Position numbers and translations under genes: made by a program
NCBI GenBank assembly: GCA_902478825.1
Contig: CABSMK010000011.1
Location: forward strand, 1 to 19,807
DNA: 19,807 nt
Source: an uncultured Collinsella sp.
GTDB lineage: Bacteria > Actinomycetota > Coriobacteriia > Coriobacteriales > Coriobacteriaceae
Direction: 5' to 3'
Shown here: one piece after another, positions 7,579 through 14,681 of the stretch
Layout of the letters: every line of letters starts with the position of its first letter
How positions within the stretch are numbered: position 1 is the stretch's first letter
The notes under the pieces: model-generated
Databases searched by the model: none
Told to the model about the DNA's origin: nothing
Seen by the model: only the letters and a program-made list of their open reading frames with translations

Positions 7579-8778
7579 ATGGCCGAGATCGTTCTCAAAC
7601 ATGTTCAGAAGGTGTATCCCAACAACGAGTCAAAAAAGAAGGGCTTCTTTGGCAAAAAGAAGAAGACCGAGGAGAAGAAGCACAACCTCAAGGTTACCGA
7701 GGACGGTGTGCTCGCTGTAGAGGACTTCAACCTCACCGTTCACGACCAGGAGTTCGTCGTCCTCGTTGGCCCCTCTGGCTGCGGTAAGTCCACGACGATG
7801 CGCATGGTCGCCGGCCTGGAGGACATTACCTCGGGCGATGTGCTCATCGACGGCAAGCGTGTCAACGACGTGGCGCCCAAGGACCGCGACATCGCCATGG
7901 TGTTCCAGAGCTACGCTCTGTACCCCAATATGACGGTGTACGAGAACATGGCATTTACGCTCGAGCTCAAGAAGGTTCCCAAGGACGAGATCGACCGCAA
8001 GGTTCGCTCTGCTGCCGAGATTCTGGGCATTACCGAGTACCTCGACCGTAAGCCCAAGGCGCTCTCCGGCGGCCAGCGCCAGCGTGTCGCTATCGGCCGC
8101 GCCATCGTGCGTGACCCCAAGGTCTTCCTGATGGACGAGCCGCTGTCCAACCTGGACGCCAAGCTTCGTAACCAGATGCGTGCCGAGCTCATTAAGCTGC
8201 GCCACGAGATCAAGGGCACGTTCATTTATGTTACTCACGACCAGACCGAGGCCATGACCCTTGGCGACCGTATCGTGGTCATGAAGGACGGCGTCGTCCA
8301 GCAGATCGCCACGCCGCAGGAGGTCTTCAACCATCCCGCGAACATCTTCGTCGCCGGCTTCATCGGCGTGCCGCAGATGAACTTCTTCGATGCCCAGCTG
8401 GTGCGCTCGGGCAACGGCTTTACCGTCAAGACCGAGGATATGAACGTGGCACTCGCCCCCGAGACTTGCGCTCAACTTGCCCTCAACTGGGACGGCGGCG
8501 ACGTGAAGGAGATTACGGCCGGCGTGCGTCCCGAGCAGATCCTGCTTGCCGACAAGGGCGAGGAGGGCGCGCTCCAGGGTACCGTCGAGGTGACCGAGCT
8601 CATGGGCTCGACCGAGCATGTCCACGTGACCGCTCCCGACGGCCAGTTTGTCCTAATTATCCCCGTCGTCGACCTCGAGGCCAAGGGCGCGCTCAAGGCT
8701 GGCGACACCATCTGGTTCAAGTTCGAGAAGAACGCGACCCACCTCTTCGATAAGGTCTCTGGCAAGAACCTTATCTAG
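7579..8778 (+). CDS. Sugar ABC transporter ATPase, MsmK/MalK/UgpC family
   Basis: The 399-residue protein has every nucleotide-binding motif: Walker A GPSGCGKST (64-72), Q-loop Gln110, signature LSGGQ (162-166), Walker B VFLMDEP with Glu187, and switch His220. Beyond about residue 235 is the C-terminal OB-fold (TOBE-like) regulatory region typical of MalK/MsmK. A lysine-rich insert (about residues 16-43, including GFFGKKKKTEEKKHN) separates the first strand (KHVQKVYPN) from GVLAVEDFNL, where most relatives have only a few residues. I recall similar inserts in some Firmicutes UgpC-like ATPases. GAAAGGTAGAG precedes the ATG. It lies 68 bp after the permease, still in the operon. MsmK-type ATPases can serve several sugar importers, so it may energise others in the genome. 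Confidence 0.94.
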   Translation: MAEIVLKHVQKVYPNNESKKKGFFGKKKKTEEKKHNLKVTEDGVLAVEDFNLTVHDQEFVVLVGPSGCGKSTTMRMVAGLEDITSGDVLIDGKRVNDVAPKDRDIAMVFQSYALYPNMTVYENMAFTLELKKVPKDEIDRKVRSAAEILGITEYLDRKPKALSGGQRQRVAIGRAIVRDPKVFLMDEPLSNLDAKLRNQMRAELIKLRHEIKGTFIYVTHDQTEAMTLGDRIVVMKDGVVQQIATPQEVFNHPANIFVAGFIGVPQMNFFDAQLVRSGNGFTVKTEDMNVALAPETCAQLALNWDGGDVKEITAGVRPEQILLADKGEEGALQGTVEVTELMGSTEHVHVTAPDGQFVLIIPVVDLEAKGALKAGDTIWFKFEKNATHLFDKVSGKNLI

Positions 8779-8846
8779 GCCCGGTGCATCCAGGCCCTCC
8801 CTTTGGGCGACTGCGGTATTGCCATCCTTTTGCCGCGGTCACATAT

Positions 8847-8890
8847 AAGGCTCCCCTCCCGTCCACTGGGCGAGAGGGGAGCCTTTCTTT
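8847..8890 (+). terminator. Rho-independent terminator of the ABC operon
   Basis: A 12-bp stem (AAGGCTCCCCTC 8847-8858 with GAGGGGAGCCTT 8874-8885) is followed by a T-rich tract to 8890. It ends the binding protein-permease-ATPase operon. Confidence 0.9.
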
Positions 8891-8917
8891 GTGTTGGGGC
8901 TGTCTGACCGGTCGTTT

Positions 8918-9131
8918 GTCTCGATCTGTAACGGGTGAGGCTGATTTCGGACGTTAGATGTTACAGATCGAGACGGTTCCGCTGAGCTAACCATTTCATC
9001 TAAATCTGTAACACCAAAGGTGAATTTCAGCTGCTAGATGTTACAGATCGAGATTGACCCAAGGGGGGCGGTATGTCTCAATCTGTAACAGCTGGGGCCG
9101 TTTTTACCGAGCAGCTGTTACAGATCGAGAT
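8918..9131. repeat. Three tandem palindromic units with constant 27-nt loops
   Basis: Each unit is an inverted repeat of (GTCTCG)ATCTGTAAC and GTTACAGATCGAGA around a 27-nt centre. Arms: unit 1, 8918-8932 with 8960-8974 (15/15 paired); unit 2, 9004-9012 with 9040-9048; unit 3, 9076-9094 with 9112-9130 (18/19 paired). The units repeat every 80 and 77 bp. The right arm GTTACAGATCGAGA is identical in all three, whereas the left arms and loops vary. They lie between the ABC-operon terminator and the glgP terminator, so outside any gene. No open frame of note crosses them. Function unknown. Confidence 0.9.
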
Positions 9132-9170
9132 TCTTCGGTCGAGTCGGGTCACGGGGTAACGTGCGGGCAC

Positions 9171-9201
9171 AAAAAACGGAGCCGTGTTGCCACGACTCCG
9201 T
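9171..9201 (-). terminator. Terminator of the malQ-glgP unit
   Basis: Read leftward, an 11-bp stem with one G-T wobble (9191-9201 with 9176-9186) closes a 4-base loop and is followed by a run of U (the A-run at 9171-9176 on the plus strand). It lies about 30 bp beyond the glgP stop. Confidence 0.88.
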
Positions 9202-9231
9202 TTCTCAAGAGGATGGGTAAGGGAAGCGAAA

Positions 9232-11499
9232 TTAGCTCAGGTGCCAAATCTCGTCGTTGTACTGGGAGATCGTGCGGTCAGACGAGAAGGTGCCGGCGTT
9301 GGCGATATTGATGAGCGTCTTGCGCATCCAGGCGTCCTGGTCCTCGTAGTCGGCCAACACGCGCTCCTTGGTCTGGATGTACTCCTCGATGTCGAGCAGG
9401 GCCATAAACCAGTCCTTGCCCTTAATGTCATCGTGCAGGCGCTGCAGGCGCTCGGCGTTGCCGGTCGCCATAAAGGCCGGGTTGGTGATGAAGTCCACCA
9501 GCAGTTTAATGCCGGGCTTGCGGTAGAGCACACCGGCGTCATAGGTGCCGTCGGCATAGAGCTGCTCGACCTGTTTGGACGAGGCACCAAAGGTATAGAT
9601 ATTCTCGTCGCCCACGAGCTCGGCAATCTCCACGTTGGCGCCGTCGAGCGTGCACAGGGTTAGGGCGCCGTTGAGCATGAACTTCATGTTGGAGGTGCCG
9701 CTCGCCTCCTTGGAGGCCAGGCTGATCTGCTCGGAGATATCAGCGGCGGGGATCACGCGCTCGGCGGCGGTGACGTTGTAGTTTTCGATCATGACGACCT
9801 GCAGGTAGGGAGCCACGTCGGGGTCGTTTGCAATCCACTGCGACAGCGTCAAGATCAGATGGATGATGTCCTGCGCGATAGTGTAGGCAGGCGCCGCCTT
9901 GCCGCCAAAGATGATGGTGACAGGGTGCTTAGGTCTGTTGCCGTTCTTGATATCGAGGTACTTCCAGATGATGTAGAGCGCGAGCATCTGCTGACGCTTG
10001 TACTCGTGGATGCGCTTGACCTGGACGTCGATGATGGCGTTGGAGGGAATGGTCACGCCCTGCTCGAGCGCCATGAACTGGCGCATGATGGCCTTGGCTT
10101 CGACCTTGGTGGCGGCCAGGCGCTCAAGAACGTCCTTGTCGTCGGCGAACTTGGCGAGTTTGCTCAGATCGCCGGTGCTGCGCCAGTCGGTGCCGATCAC
10201 ATCGTCGAGCAGGCTGGCGAGCGCGGGGTTGGCCCCATGGATCCAGCGGCGGAAGGTGATGCCGTTGGTCTTGTTGGAGAACTTCTTGGGATAGATCTCG
10301 TAGAACGGATGAAGCTCGGTGTCCTCCAGAATCTTGGTGTGGAGGGCGGCTACGCCGTTGATGGAGAAGCCAAAGTGGATGTCCATGTGGGCCATGTGGA
10401 CGGTGTCGTGCTCGTCAATGATGGCGACGCGCGGGTCATCGTGCTCGGCCTTCGCGATCTCATCGAGCTTGACGATAATGTCGGCGATGGCAGGGGAGAC
10501 CTTCTGCAGGCTGGCGAGCGGCCACTTCTCGAGCGCCTCGGCAAGAATCGTGTGGTTAGTGTAGGCGACCATGGAGCGTACGATGGTCACGGCCTCGTCA
10601 AACTCGATGCCATGCTCGGTGGTGAGCAAGCGAATGAGCTCGGGGATGACCATGGTGGGGTGCGTGTCGTTAATTTGGACCACGGCATAGTCGGCCAGAT
10701 CGTGCAGGTTGCTGCCGCGCTCGACGGCCTCGTCGATCAGGAGCTGGGCGGCGTTGCTCACCATGAAGTACTCCTGATAGATGCGAAGTAGGCGGCCCTG
10801 CTCGTCGGAATCGTCGGGGTAGAGGAACAAGGTGAGGTTCTTGGCGATCTCGGTCTTGTCGAAGTCGATGGAGCTGCCGGGGACCAGGCCGTCGTCGACG
10901 CTCGCCAGGTCGAACAGGCGCAGGCGGTTCTTGGTGGGCTGGCCGTAACCGGGCACATCGATGTTGACGAGCTTGGAAGTAACGGCAAAATCGCCGAACT
11001 CGACGGTGTAGGAGCGGTCATCGTCGACTAGGATGTCCTGCTCACCGAGCCACTCGTCGGGGACGGCCTTCTGCTGGTTGTCGACAAAGCGCTGACGGAA
11101 CAGACCGTAGTGATAGTTGAGGCCCACGCCATCGCCGGTCAAGCCCAGCGTGGCGATGGAATCCAGGAAGCATGCGGCCAAGCGGCCCAGGCCGCCGTTG
11201 CCGAGTGACGGCTCGACCTCGAACTCCTCGATCTTGTTGAGGTCGTGGCCTGCGGCGGTGAGCTGGTCCTTAACCTCGTCGTAGATGCCAAGGTCGATCA
11301 TGTTGTTGATGAGTAACTTGCCGATCAAAAATTCGGCGGAAATGTAATAGAGCTTTTTCTTGCCGTTGTTGAGCGGGCAGGCGGCGGAGCGCTCCTGCAC
11401 GAGTTTGACCAGCAGCTTGTAAATGCGACGGTCGTCGAGCTGCTCGAGCGAGGTGCCAAAAGACTGCTCGGCGAGTTCCATGAGGTTAATTTGGGGCAT
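9232..11499 (-). CDS. glgP: Glycogen/alpha-glucan phosphorylase (GT35)
   Basis: The 755-residue protein phosphorolyses alpha-1,4-glucan ends to glucose-1-phosphate. Family marks are GNGGLGRLAACFLDS in the N-terminal half, VKRIHEYKRQQ in the C-terminal domain, and EASGTSNMKFMLNGAL, whose Lys606 is the expected pyridoxal-phosphate lysine. TLDGANVEI follows. I start it at the ATG at 11499 because AGGAG lies 7 nt upstream; the frame continues nine codons further without a ribosome-binding site. It is the second gene after malQ, 129 bp downstream of its stop, with no promoter I can recognise between, so it is probably co-transcribed. Together MalQ lengthens and rearranges short maltodextrins and GlgP consumes the longer chains. 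It could equally be called a maltodextrin phosphorylase (malP); the location next to malQ favours dietary maltodextrin over glycogen turnover, but the sequence alone does not decide. Confidence 0.95.
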   Translation of the reverse strand: MPQINLMELAEQSFGTSLEQLDDRRIYKLLVKLVQERSAACPLNNGKKKLYYISAEFLIGKLLINNMIDLGIYDEVKDQLTAAGHDLNKIEEFEVEPSLGNGGLGRLAACFLDSIATLGLTGDGVGLNYHYGLFRQRFVDNQQKAVPDEWLGEQDILVDDDRSYTVEFGDFAVTSKLVNIDVPGYGQPTKNRLRLFDLASVDDGLVPGSSIDFDKTEIAKNLTLFLYPDDSDEQGRLLRIYQEYFMVSNAAQLLIDEAVERGSNLHDLADYAVVQINDTHPTMVIPELIRLLTTEHGIEFDEAVTIVRSMVAYTNHTILAEALEKWPLASLQKVSPAIADIIVKLDEIAKAEHDDPRVAIIDEHDTVHMAHMDIHFGFSINGVAALHTKILEDTELHPFYEIYPKKFSNKTNGITFRRWIHGANPALASLLDDVIGTDWRSTGDLSKLAKFADDKDVLERLAATKVEAKAIMRQFMALEQGVTIPSNAIIDVQVKRIHEYKRQQMLALYIIWKYLDIKNGNRPKHPVTIIFGGKAAPAYTIAQDIIHLILTLSQWIANDPDVAPYLQVVMIENYNVTAAERVIPAADISEQISLASKEASGTSNMKFMLNGALTLCTLDGANVEIAELVGDENIYTFGASSKQVEQLYADGTYDAGVLYRKPGIKLLVDFITNPAFMATGNAERLQRLHDDIKGKDWFMALLDIEEYIQTKERVLADYEDQDAWMRKTLINIANAGTFSSDRTISQYNDEIWHLS

Positions 11500-11546
11500 G
11501 TTTTCTCCTGTGATGGGTTGTTTCATGTCTGCAATTCATAAGAAGC

Positions 11547-11578
11547 CCGCGCGAGGGGATTGGGGTGGCCTCGCGCGG
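11547..11578 (-). other. Hairpin between malQ and glgP
   Basis: A perfect 10-bp stem, CCGCGCGAGG (11547-11556) with CCTCGCGCGG (11569-11578), encloses 12 nt. On the leftward transcript it is followed by GCTTCTTA rather than a U-tract, so it looks like an attenuating or mRNA-protecting hairpin rather than a full terminator. Confidence 0.6.
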
Positions 11579-11627
11579 TAAAAGCAAGCGCGTCCGCACG
11601 GTGGGGAGGGGTTGGGCGCGGTAGCTC

Positions 11628-13133
11628 CTATTGAGGAAGCTCGATTTCGGCTTCCGACGGGATGCGGAAGTAGGTCACGGTCCAGTCGGTGAGCTTGCGC
11701 TCGAGTTCGCGGGTGATGGCGCCATCAAGCATGCGCCACGTCCAGTTACCGCCCAGGGTGGCGGGGGTGTTAATGCGCGCCTCGTTGCCCAGATTGAGCA
11801 GGTCCTGCATGGTGTAGATACAGGTGTCACTCACGCTGGCAGCGATGGTGCGGTTGAGCGCGTCGGCTATGGACTCGCCTGCCTGCTGGTGGGTATACAG
11901 GGCCGCCTGCTCGCGCTGACGCGGGGTGGCCGTTCCCTCATACCAGCCGCGTGCCGTTTCGTTGTCGTGTGTGCCCACATAGGCGACGGTGTTGGCAATG
12001 TAGTTGTGCGGCAGGTAGTAGGAGTTGCTGCCTTCAAAAGCGAACTGCAGAATCTTCATGCCGGGGAAGCCCGTGGTGTCGCGCATGTCGATGACGCCGG
12101 GGGTAAGAAAGCCCAGGTCTTCGGCAATGATGGGAAGCGTGCCGAGCTTTTCCTCGAGCACCTTGAAGAGCTTGAGGCCGGGCCCCTGCGTCCATGAACC
12201 ATATGACGAATCGGGAGAGGAGAACGGCACCTCCCAAAAGGCTTCAAAGCCGCGGAAGTGGTCCAGACGGATGATGTCGTACATGTCGAGGGCGGCTCGG
12301 ACGCGGTCCTCCCACCAGGAGAAGCCGTCTGCTTCCATGGCATCCCAGTCATAGATGGGGTTGCCCCAGTACTGGCCGGTGGCCGAGAACTGATCAGGCG
12401 GCGTTCCCGCAACGCTGACGGGATTGCCGGCGGCGTCGATCTTAAAGAGCTCGGGCGTGGCCCACATCTCGACGGAGTCGCGCGAGACGTAGATGGGCAG
12501 GTCGCCGATGATTAGGATGTCGTGCTCGTTGGCATAGGCCTTGAGGCGGCTCCACTGGCGATCGAAGAAATACTGCGTCATCTGGTGGTAGAGCATGCGC
12601 TCGGGATGGGTGGCGCAGACCTTGCTGGATGCCTCGCCGCGGCGGCGGAGCTCCTCGGGCCACTCCCAAAAGGCTTTGAGTCCGCACTCCTCCTTCACGG
12701 TCATAAACTCGCAGTAGGGAATGAGCCAGTCCTCGTTTGCCTGGATAAAGTCGTCGAAATCGGCCGGCTTGTCGGCAGCAAAGCGCTCAGCGGCTCGGTC
12801 GAGAATCTGACGGCGGCCACCAAAGATGGCACCGTAGTCGACATTGCTGGGGTCGGATCCCAGATACACGCCATCGATATCGCGCTGCTCCAGATACCCT
12901 GCCTCGATAAGCTCGGCAAAGTCGATAAAGTTGGGGTTGCCTGCGCGGGCCGAGAACGACTGATAGGGCGAATCGCCATAGCTGGTCGTCGTAAGGGGCA
13001 GAATCTGCCAGTAATGTTGTTTGCACGAGGCGAGAAAATCGACGAAGTCGTAGGCATTCCAGCCAAAGCCGCCGATTCCGTATGGTCCGGGCAGAGATGA
13101 GACGGGCATGAGGACGCCGCTTGCACGCTCCAT
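11628..13133 (-). CDS. malQ: 4-alpha-glucanotransferase (amylomaltase, GH77)
   Basis: This 501-residue cytoplasmic enzyme transfers alpha-1,4-glucan segments between maltodextrins, releasing glucose and building chains that phosphorylase can use. The GH77 signature opens the protein (SGVLMPVSSLPGPYGIG). The three catalytic acids are in place: nucleophile Asp291 in RLDHFRGF, acid/base Glu338 in IIAEDLG and Asp390 in GTHDNET. The length is typical of the short, bacterial amylomaltase type. I chose the ATG at 13133 (GGTGAG seven bases upstream); in-frame TTG 13148 and GTG 13145 starts upstream would add five or four residues but sit almost on the only other purine-rich stretch. It is transcribed leftward and leads the malQ-glgP unit. 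A TGTTTAAACA dyad in its promoter links it to the regulator near 3.4 kb. Confidence 0.95.
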   Translation of the reverse strand: MERASGVLMPVSSLPGPYGIGGFGWNAYDFVDFLASCKQHYWQILPLTTTSYGDSPYQSFSARAGNPNFIDFAELIEAGYLEQRDIDGVYLGSDPSNVDYGAIFGGRRQILDRAAERFAADKPADFDDFIQANEDWLIPYCEFMTVKEECGLKAFWEWPEELRRRGEASSKVCATHPERMLYHQMTQYFFDRQWSRLKAYANEHDILIIGDLPIYVSRDSVEMWATPELFKIDAAGNPVSVAGTPPDQFSATGQYWGNPIYDWDAMEADGFSWWEDRVRAALDMYDIIRLDHFRGFEAFWEVPFSSPDSSYGSWTQGPGLKLFKVLEEKLGTLPIIAEDLGFLTPGVIDMRDTTGFPGMKILQFAFEGSNSYYLPHNYIANTVAYVGTHDNETARGWYEGTATPRQREQAALYTHQQAGESIADALNRTIAASVSDTCIYTMQDLLNLGNEARINTPATLGGNWTWRMLDGAITRELERKLTDWTVTYFRIPSEAEIELPQ

Positions 13134-13218
13134 GAATGCGCTCACCAACCTTCTTGTTGTGGGGTTGGACTGCCGATGGGTGTGCAGTCCGCCTCCGATG
13201 TTCTGATTCGATACGCCT

Positions 13219-13248
13219 ATTGTAGAACATGTTGTTTAAACATGTACA
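13219..13248 (-). promoter_or_regulatory. malQ promoter with TGTTTAAACA operator-like palindrome
   Basis: On the minus strand TACAAT (13219-13224) is the proposed -10 and TGTACA (13243-13248) a weak -35 with an 18-nt spacer. A perfect 10-bp palindrome TGTTTAAACA (13233-13242) fills the upstream part of the spacer. Read in gene orientation it is GTTTAAACAAC, the same as at the regulator promoter and close to GTTCAAACAAC at the ABC promoter. Confidence 0.5.
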
Positions 13249-13297
13249 GGCAAGATAAAAAAGTTGGTCGATTTTCGGCGAATGGTTACATGCCATG

Positions 13298-13331
13298 AAA
13301 AAGCCCCGACCTCACAACGTGAGATCGGGGC
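13298..13331 (-). terminator. galE terminator
   Basis: Read leftward, a 13-bp stem with one mismatched or wobble position (13319-13331 with 13303-13315) has a short loop and is followed by five U (A-run 13298-13302). It ends galE and lies upstream of the malQ promoter region, separating the two leftward units. Confidence 0.9.
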
Positions 13332-13353
13332 AAGAGCGGTATGTAGGTTTTTG

Positions 13354-14415
13354 CTACTCGGCGTCGGCGAAGCCGTTGGGGTTGTGGCTCTGCCAGTTCC
13401 AGCTATCGCGGCACATGTCCGCGATGTCGTACTGGGCCTTCCAGCCCATCATGCGCTCGGCCTTGGAGGCATCGCACCAGTTGGCAGCGATGTCGCCGGC
13501 GCGGCGCTCGCGGATCACGTAGGGCAGCTCCTTGCCACAAGCCTTGGAGAAGGCAGCGACGACCTCGAGTACCGAGGTGCCGGTGCCGGTGCCCAGGTTA
13601 AAGATCTCGACGCCGGTCTTGCCGTTCATCCAGTTAAGGGCGGCAACATGACCCGAGGCCAGGTCGCACACGTGGATGTAGTCGCGCACACCGGTGCCGT
13701 CAGGGGTGGGGTAGTCGTTGCCAAAGACCTGAACGGCCTCGAGCTTGCCCACGGCGACCTGGGCGACATAGGGCACCAGGTTGTTGGGGATGCCCTTGGG
13801 GTCCTCGCCGATCAGGCCCGACGGATGAGCGCCGATGGGGTTGAAGTAACGGAGCAGCACGACGTCCCACTCGGGGTCGGCGGTGTGGACGTCCATAAGG
13901 ATCTGCTCGATCATCCACTTGGTCCAACCATAGGGGTTGGTCGCGGGCTTCTTAGGATCCTCCTCGGTGACGGGCGGGTTGTCCGGGTCGCCGTAGACGG
14001 TCGAGGAGCTCGAGAAGATGATGGACTTGCAGCCATGGTTGCGCATGACGTCGATGAGCACCAGGGTGTTCTCGATGTTGTTGTGGTAGTACTCGACGGG
14101 CTTGCTCACCGACTCGCCGACGGCCTTAAAGCCGGCAAAGTGGATGACGCGGTCGATCTGATGGGTATCGAAGATCTTGTTCATCGCATCGCGGTCGAGC
14201 ACGTTGGCCTCGTAGAAGGTGAGGTTCTTGGCGGCCTCGTCGCCCACGATGGTCTTGACGCGGTCGACGGCGACGGCGCTGGAGTTGGAGAGATCATCGA
14301 CGATGACGACCTGGTAGCCACCCTCGAGCAGCTGAACGACGGTGTGCGAGCCGATAAAGCCGGCGCCACCGGTAACGAGGACGCAGGTGTCTTTGGGGTC
14401 GAGTGCTTTGGACAT
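13354..14415 (-). CDS. galE: UDP-glucose 4-epimerase
   Basis: This 353-residue short-chain dehydrogenase/reductase interconverts UDP-glucose and UDP-galactose using bound NAD. It carries the Rossmann motif TGGAGFIGS (15-23), the serine-rich catalytic segment FSSSSTVYG (134-142), and the YxxxK pair Tyr162-Lys166 in YGWTK. The segments LLRYFNPIGAHPSG and VRDYIHVCDLA are typical of GalE. The start is the ATG at 14415, with AGGAG seven bases upstream; the frame runs 21 codons further without a ribosome-binding site. It forms its own leftward unit with a terminator between it and malQ. Its role is the Leloir pathway or supply of UDP-galactose for surface polymers; no other gal gene is in the window. 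Confidence 0.96.
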   Translation of the reverse strand: MSKALDPKDTCVLVTGGAGFIGSHTVVQLLEGGYQVVIVDDLSNSSAVAVDRVKTIVGDEAAKNLTFYEANVLDRDAMNKIFDTHQIDRVIHFAGFKAVGESVSKPVEYYHNNIENTLVLIDVMRNHGCKSIIFSSSSTVYGDPDNPPVTEEDPKKPATNPYGWTKWMIEQILMDVHTADPEWDVVLLRYFNPIGAHPSGLIGEDPKGIPNNLVPYVAQVAVGKLEAVQVFGNDYPTPDGTGVRDYIHVCDLASGHVAALNWMNGKTGVEIFNLGTGTGTSVLEVVAAFSKACGKELPYVIRERRAGDIAANWCDASKAERMMGWKAQYDIADMCRDSWNWQSHNPNGFADAE

Positions 14416-14452
14416 GTAGTCTCCTATCGAATCAGGAACACTTCTAGAGGGG

Positions 14453-14458
14453 AGTATA
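14453..14458 (-). promoter_or_regulatory. Probable galE -10 box
   Basis: TATACT on the minus strand, 37 bp before the galE ATG, is a good -10 hexamer; the upstream -35 (GATTTG, 17-nt spacer) is weak. The same TATACT serves the lacI-type and phosphoketolase genes. Confidence 0.45.
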
Positions 14459-14609
14459 GCGCAGGCGGGGACGCCCAAATCGTGCGCTGTAGGAAAAGCA
14501 GAGGATTATGTTAACGTACTCATAACAGAGCTTGCGTACGCATAACCTGATCTTTGGTATTTGCTTACGAGCCGCCGACCTTGCAGTTTCCTGCCGTTCG
14601 TGGAAATCG

Positions 14610-14637
14610 TTGGGACGCGCCATATGTACGCTAATAT
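14610..14637 (+). promoter_or_regulatory. Probable promoter of the secreted hydrolase gene
   Basis: TTGGGA (14610-14615) and TAATAT (14632-14637) are spaced by 16 nt, giving a leader of about 38 nt. ATATGTA occurs twice over the spacer/-10 and just after it (14622-14628, 14634-14640). CATATGTAC (14621-14629) is the exact inverse of GTACATATG (14676-14684), which contains the start codon. An alternative -10-like AT-rich box lies at about 14652-14660. The rest of 14416-14681 shows nothing else clear. Confidence 0.45.
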
Positions 14638-14681
14638 GTATGAGTTGAGCGACATATAAATAAGCATGTAACGGAGTACAT

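Noticed and set aside
8918..9131. CRISPR array
   Set aside because: The repeats are paired inverted arms around loops, only three units exist, and no cas gene is nearby.
13264..14514. 416-codon rightward open frame opposite galE
   Set aside because: Antisense shadow; galE on the minus strand carries all the epimerase motifs.
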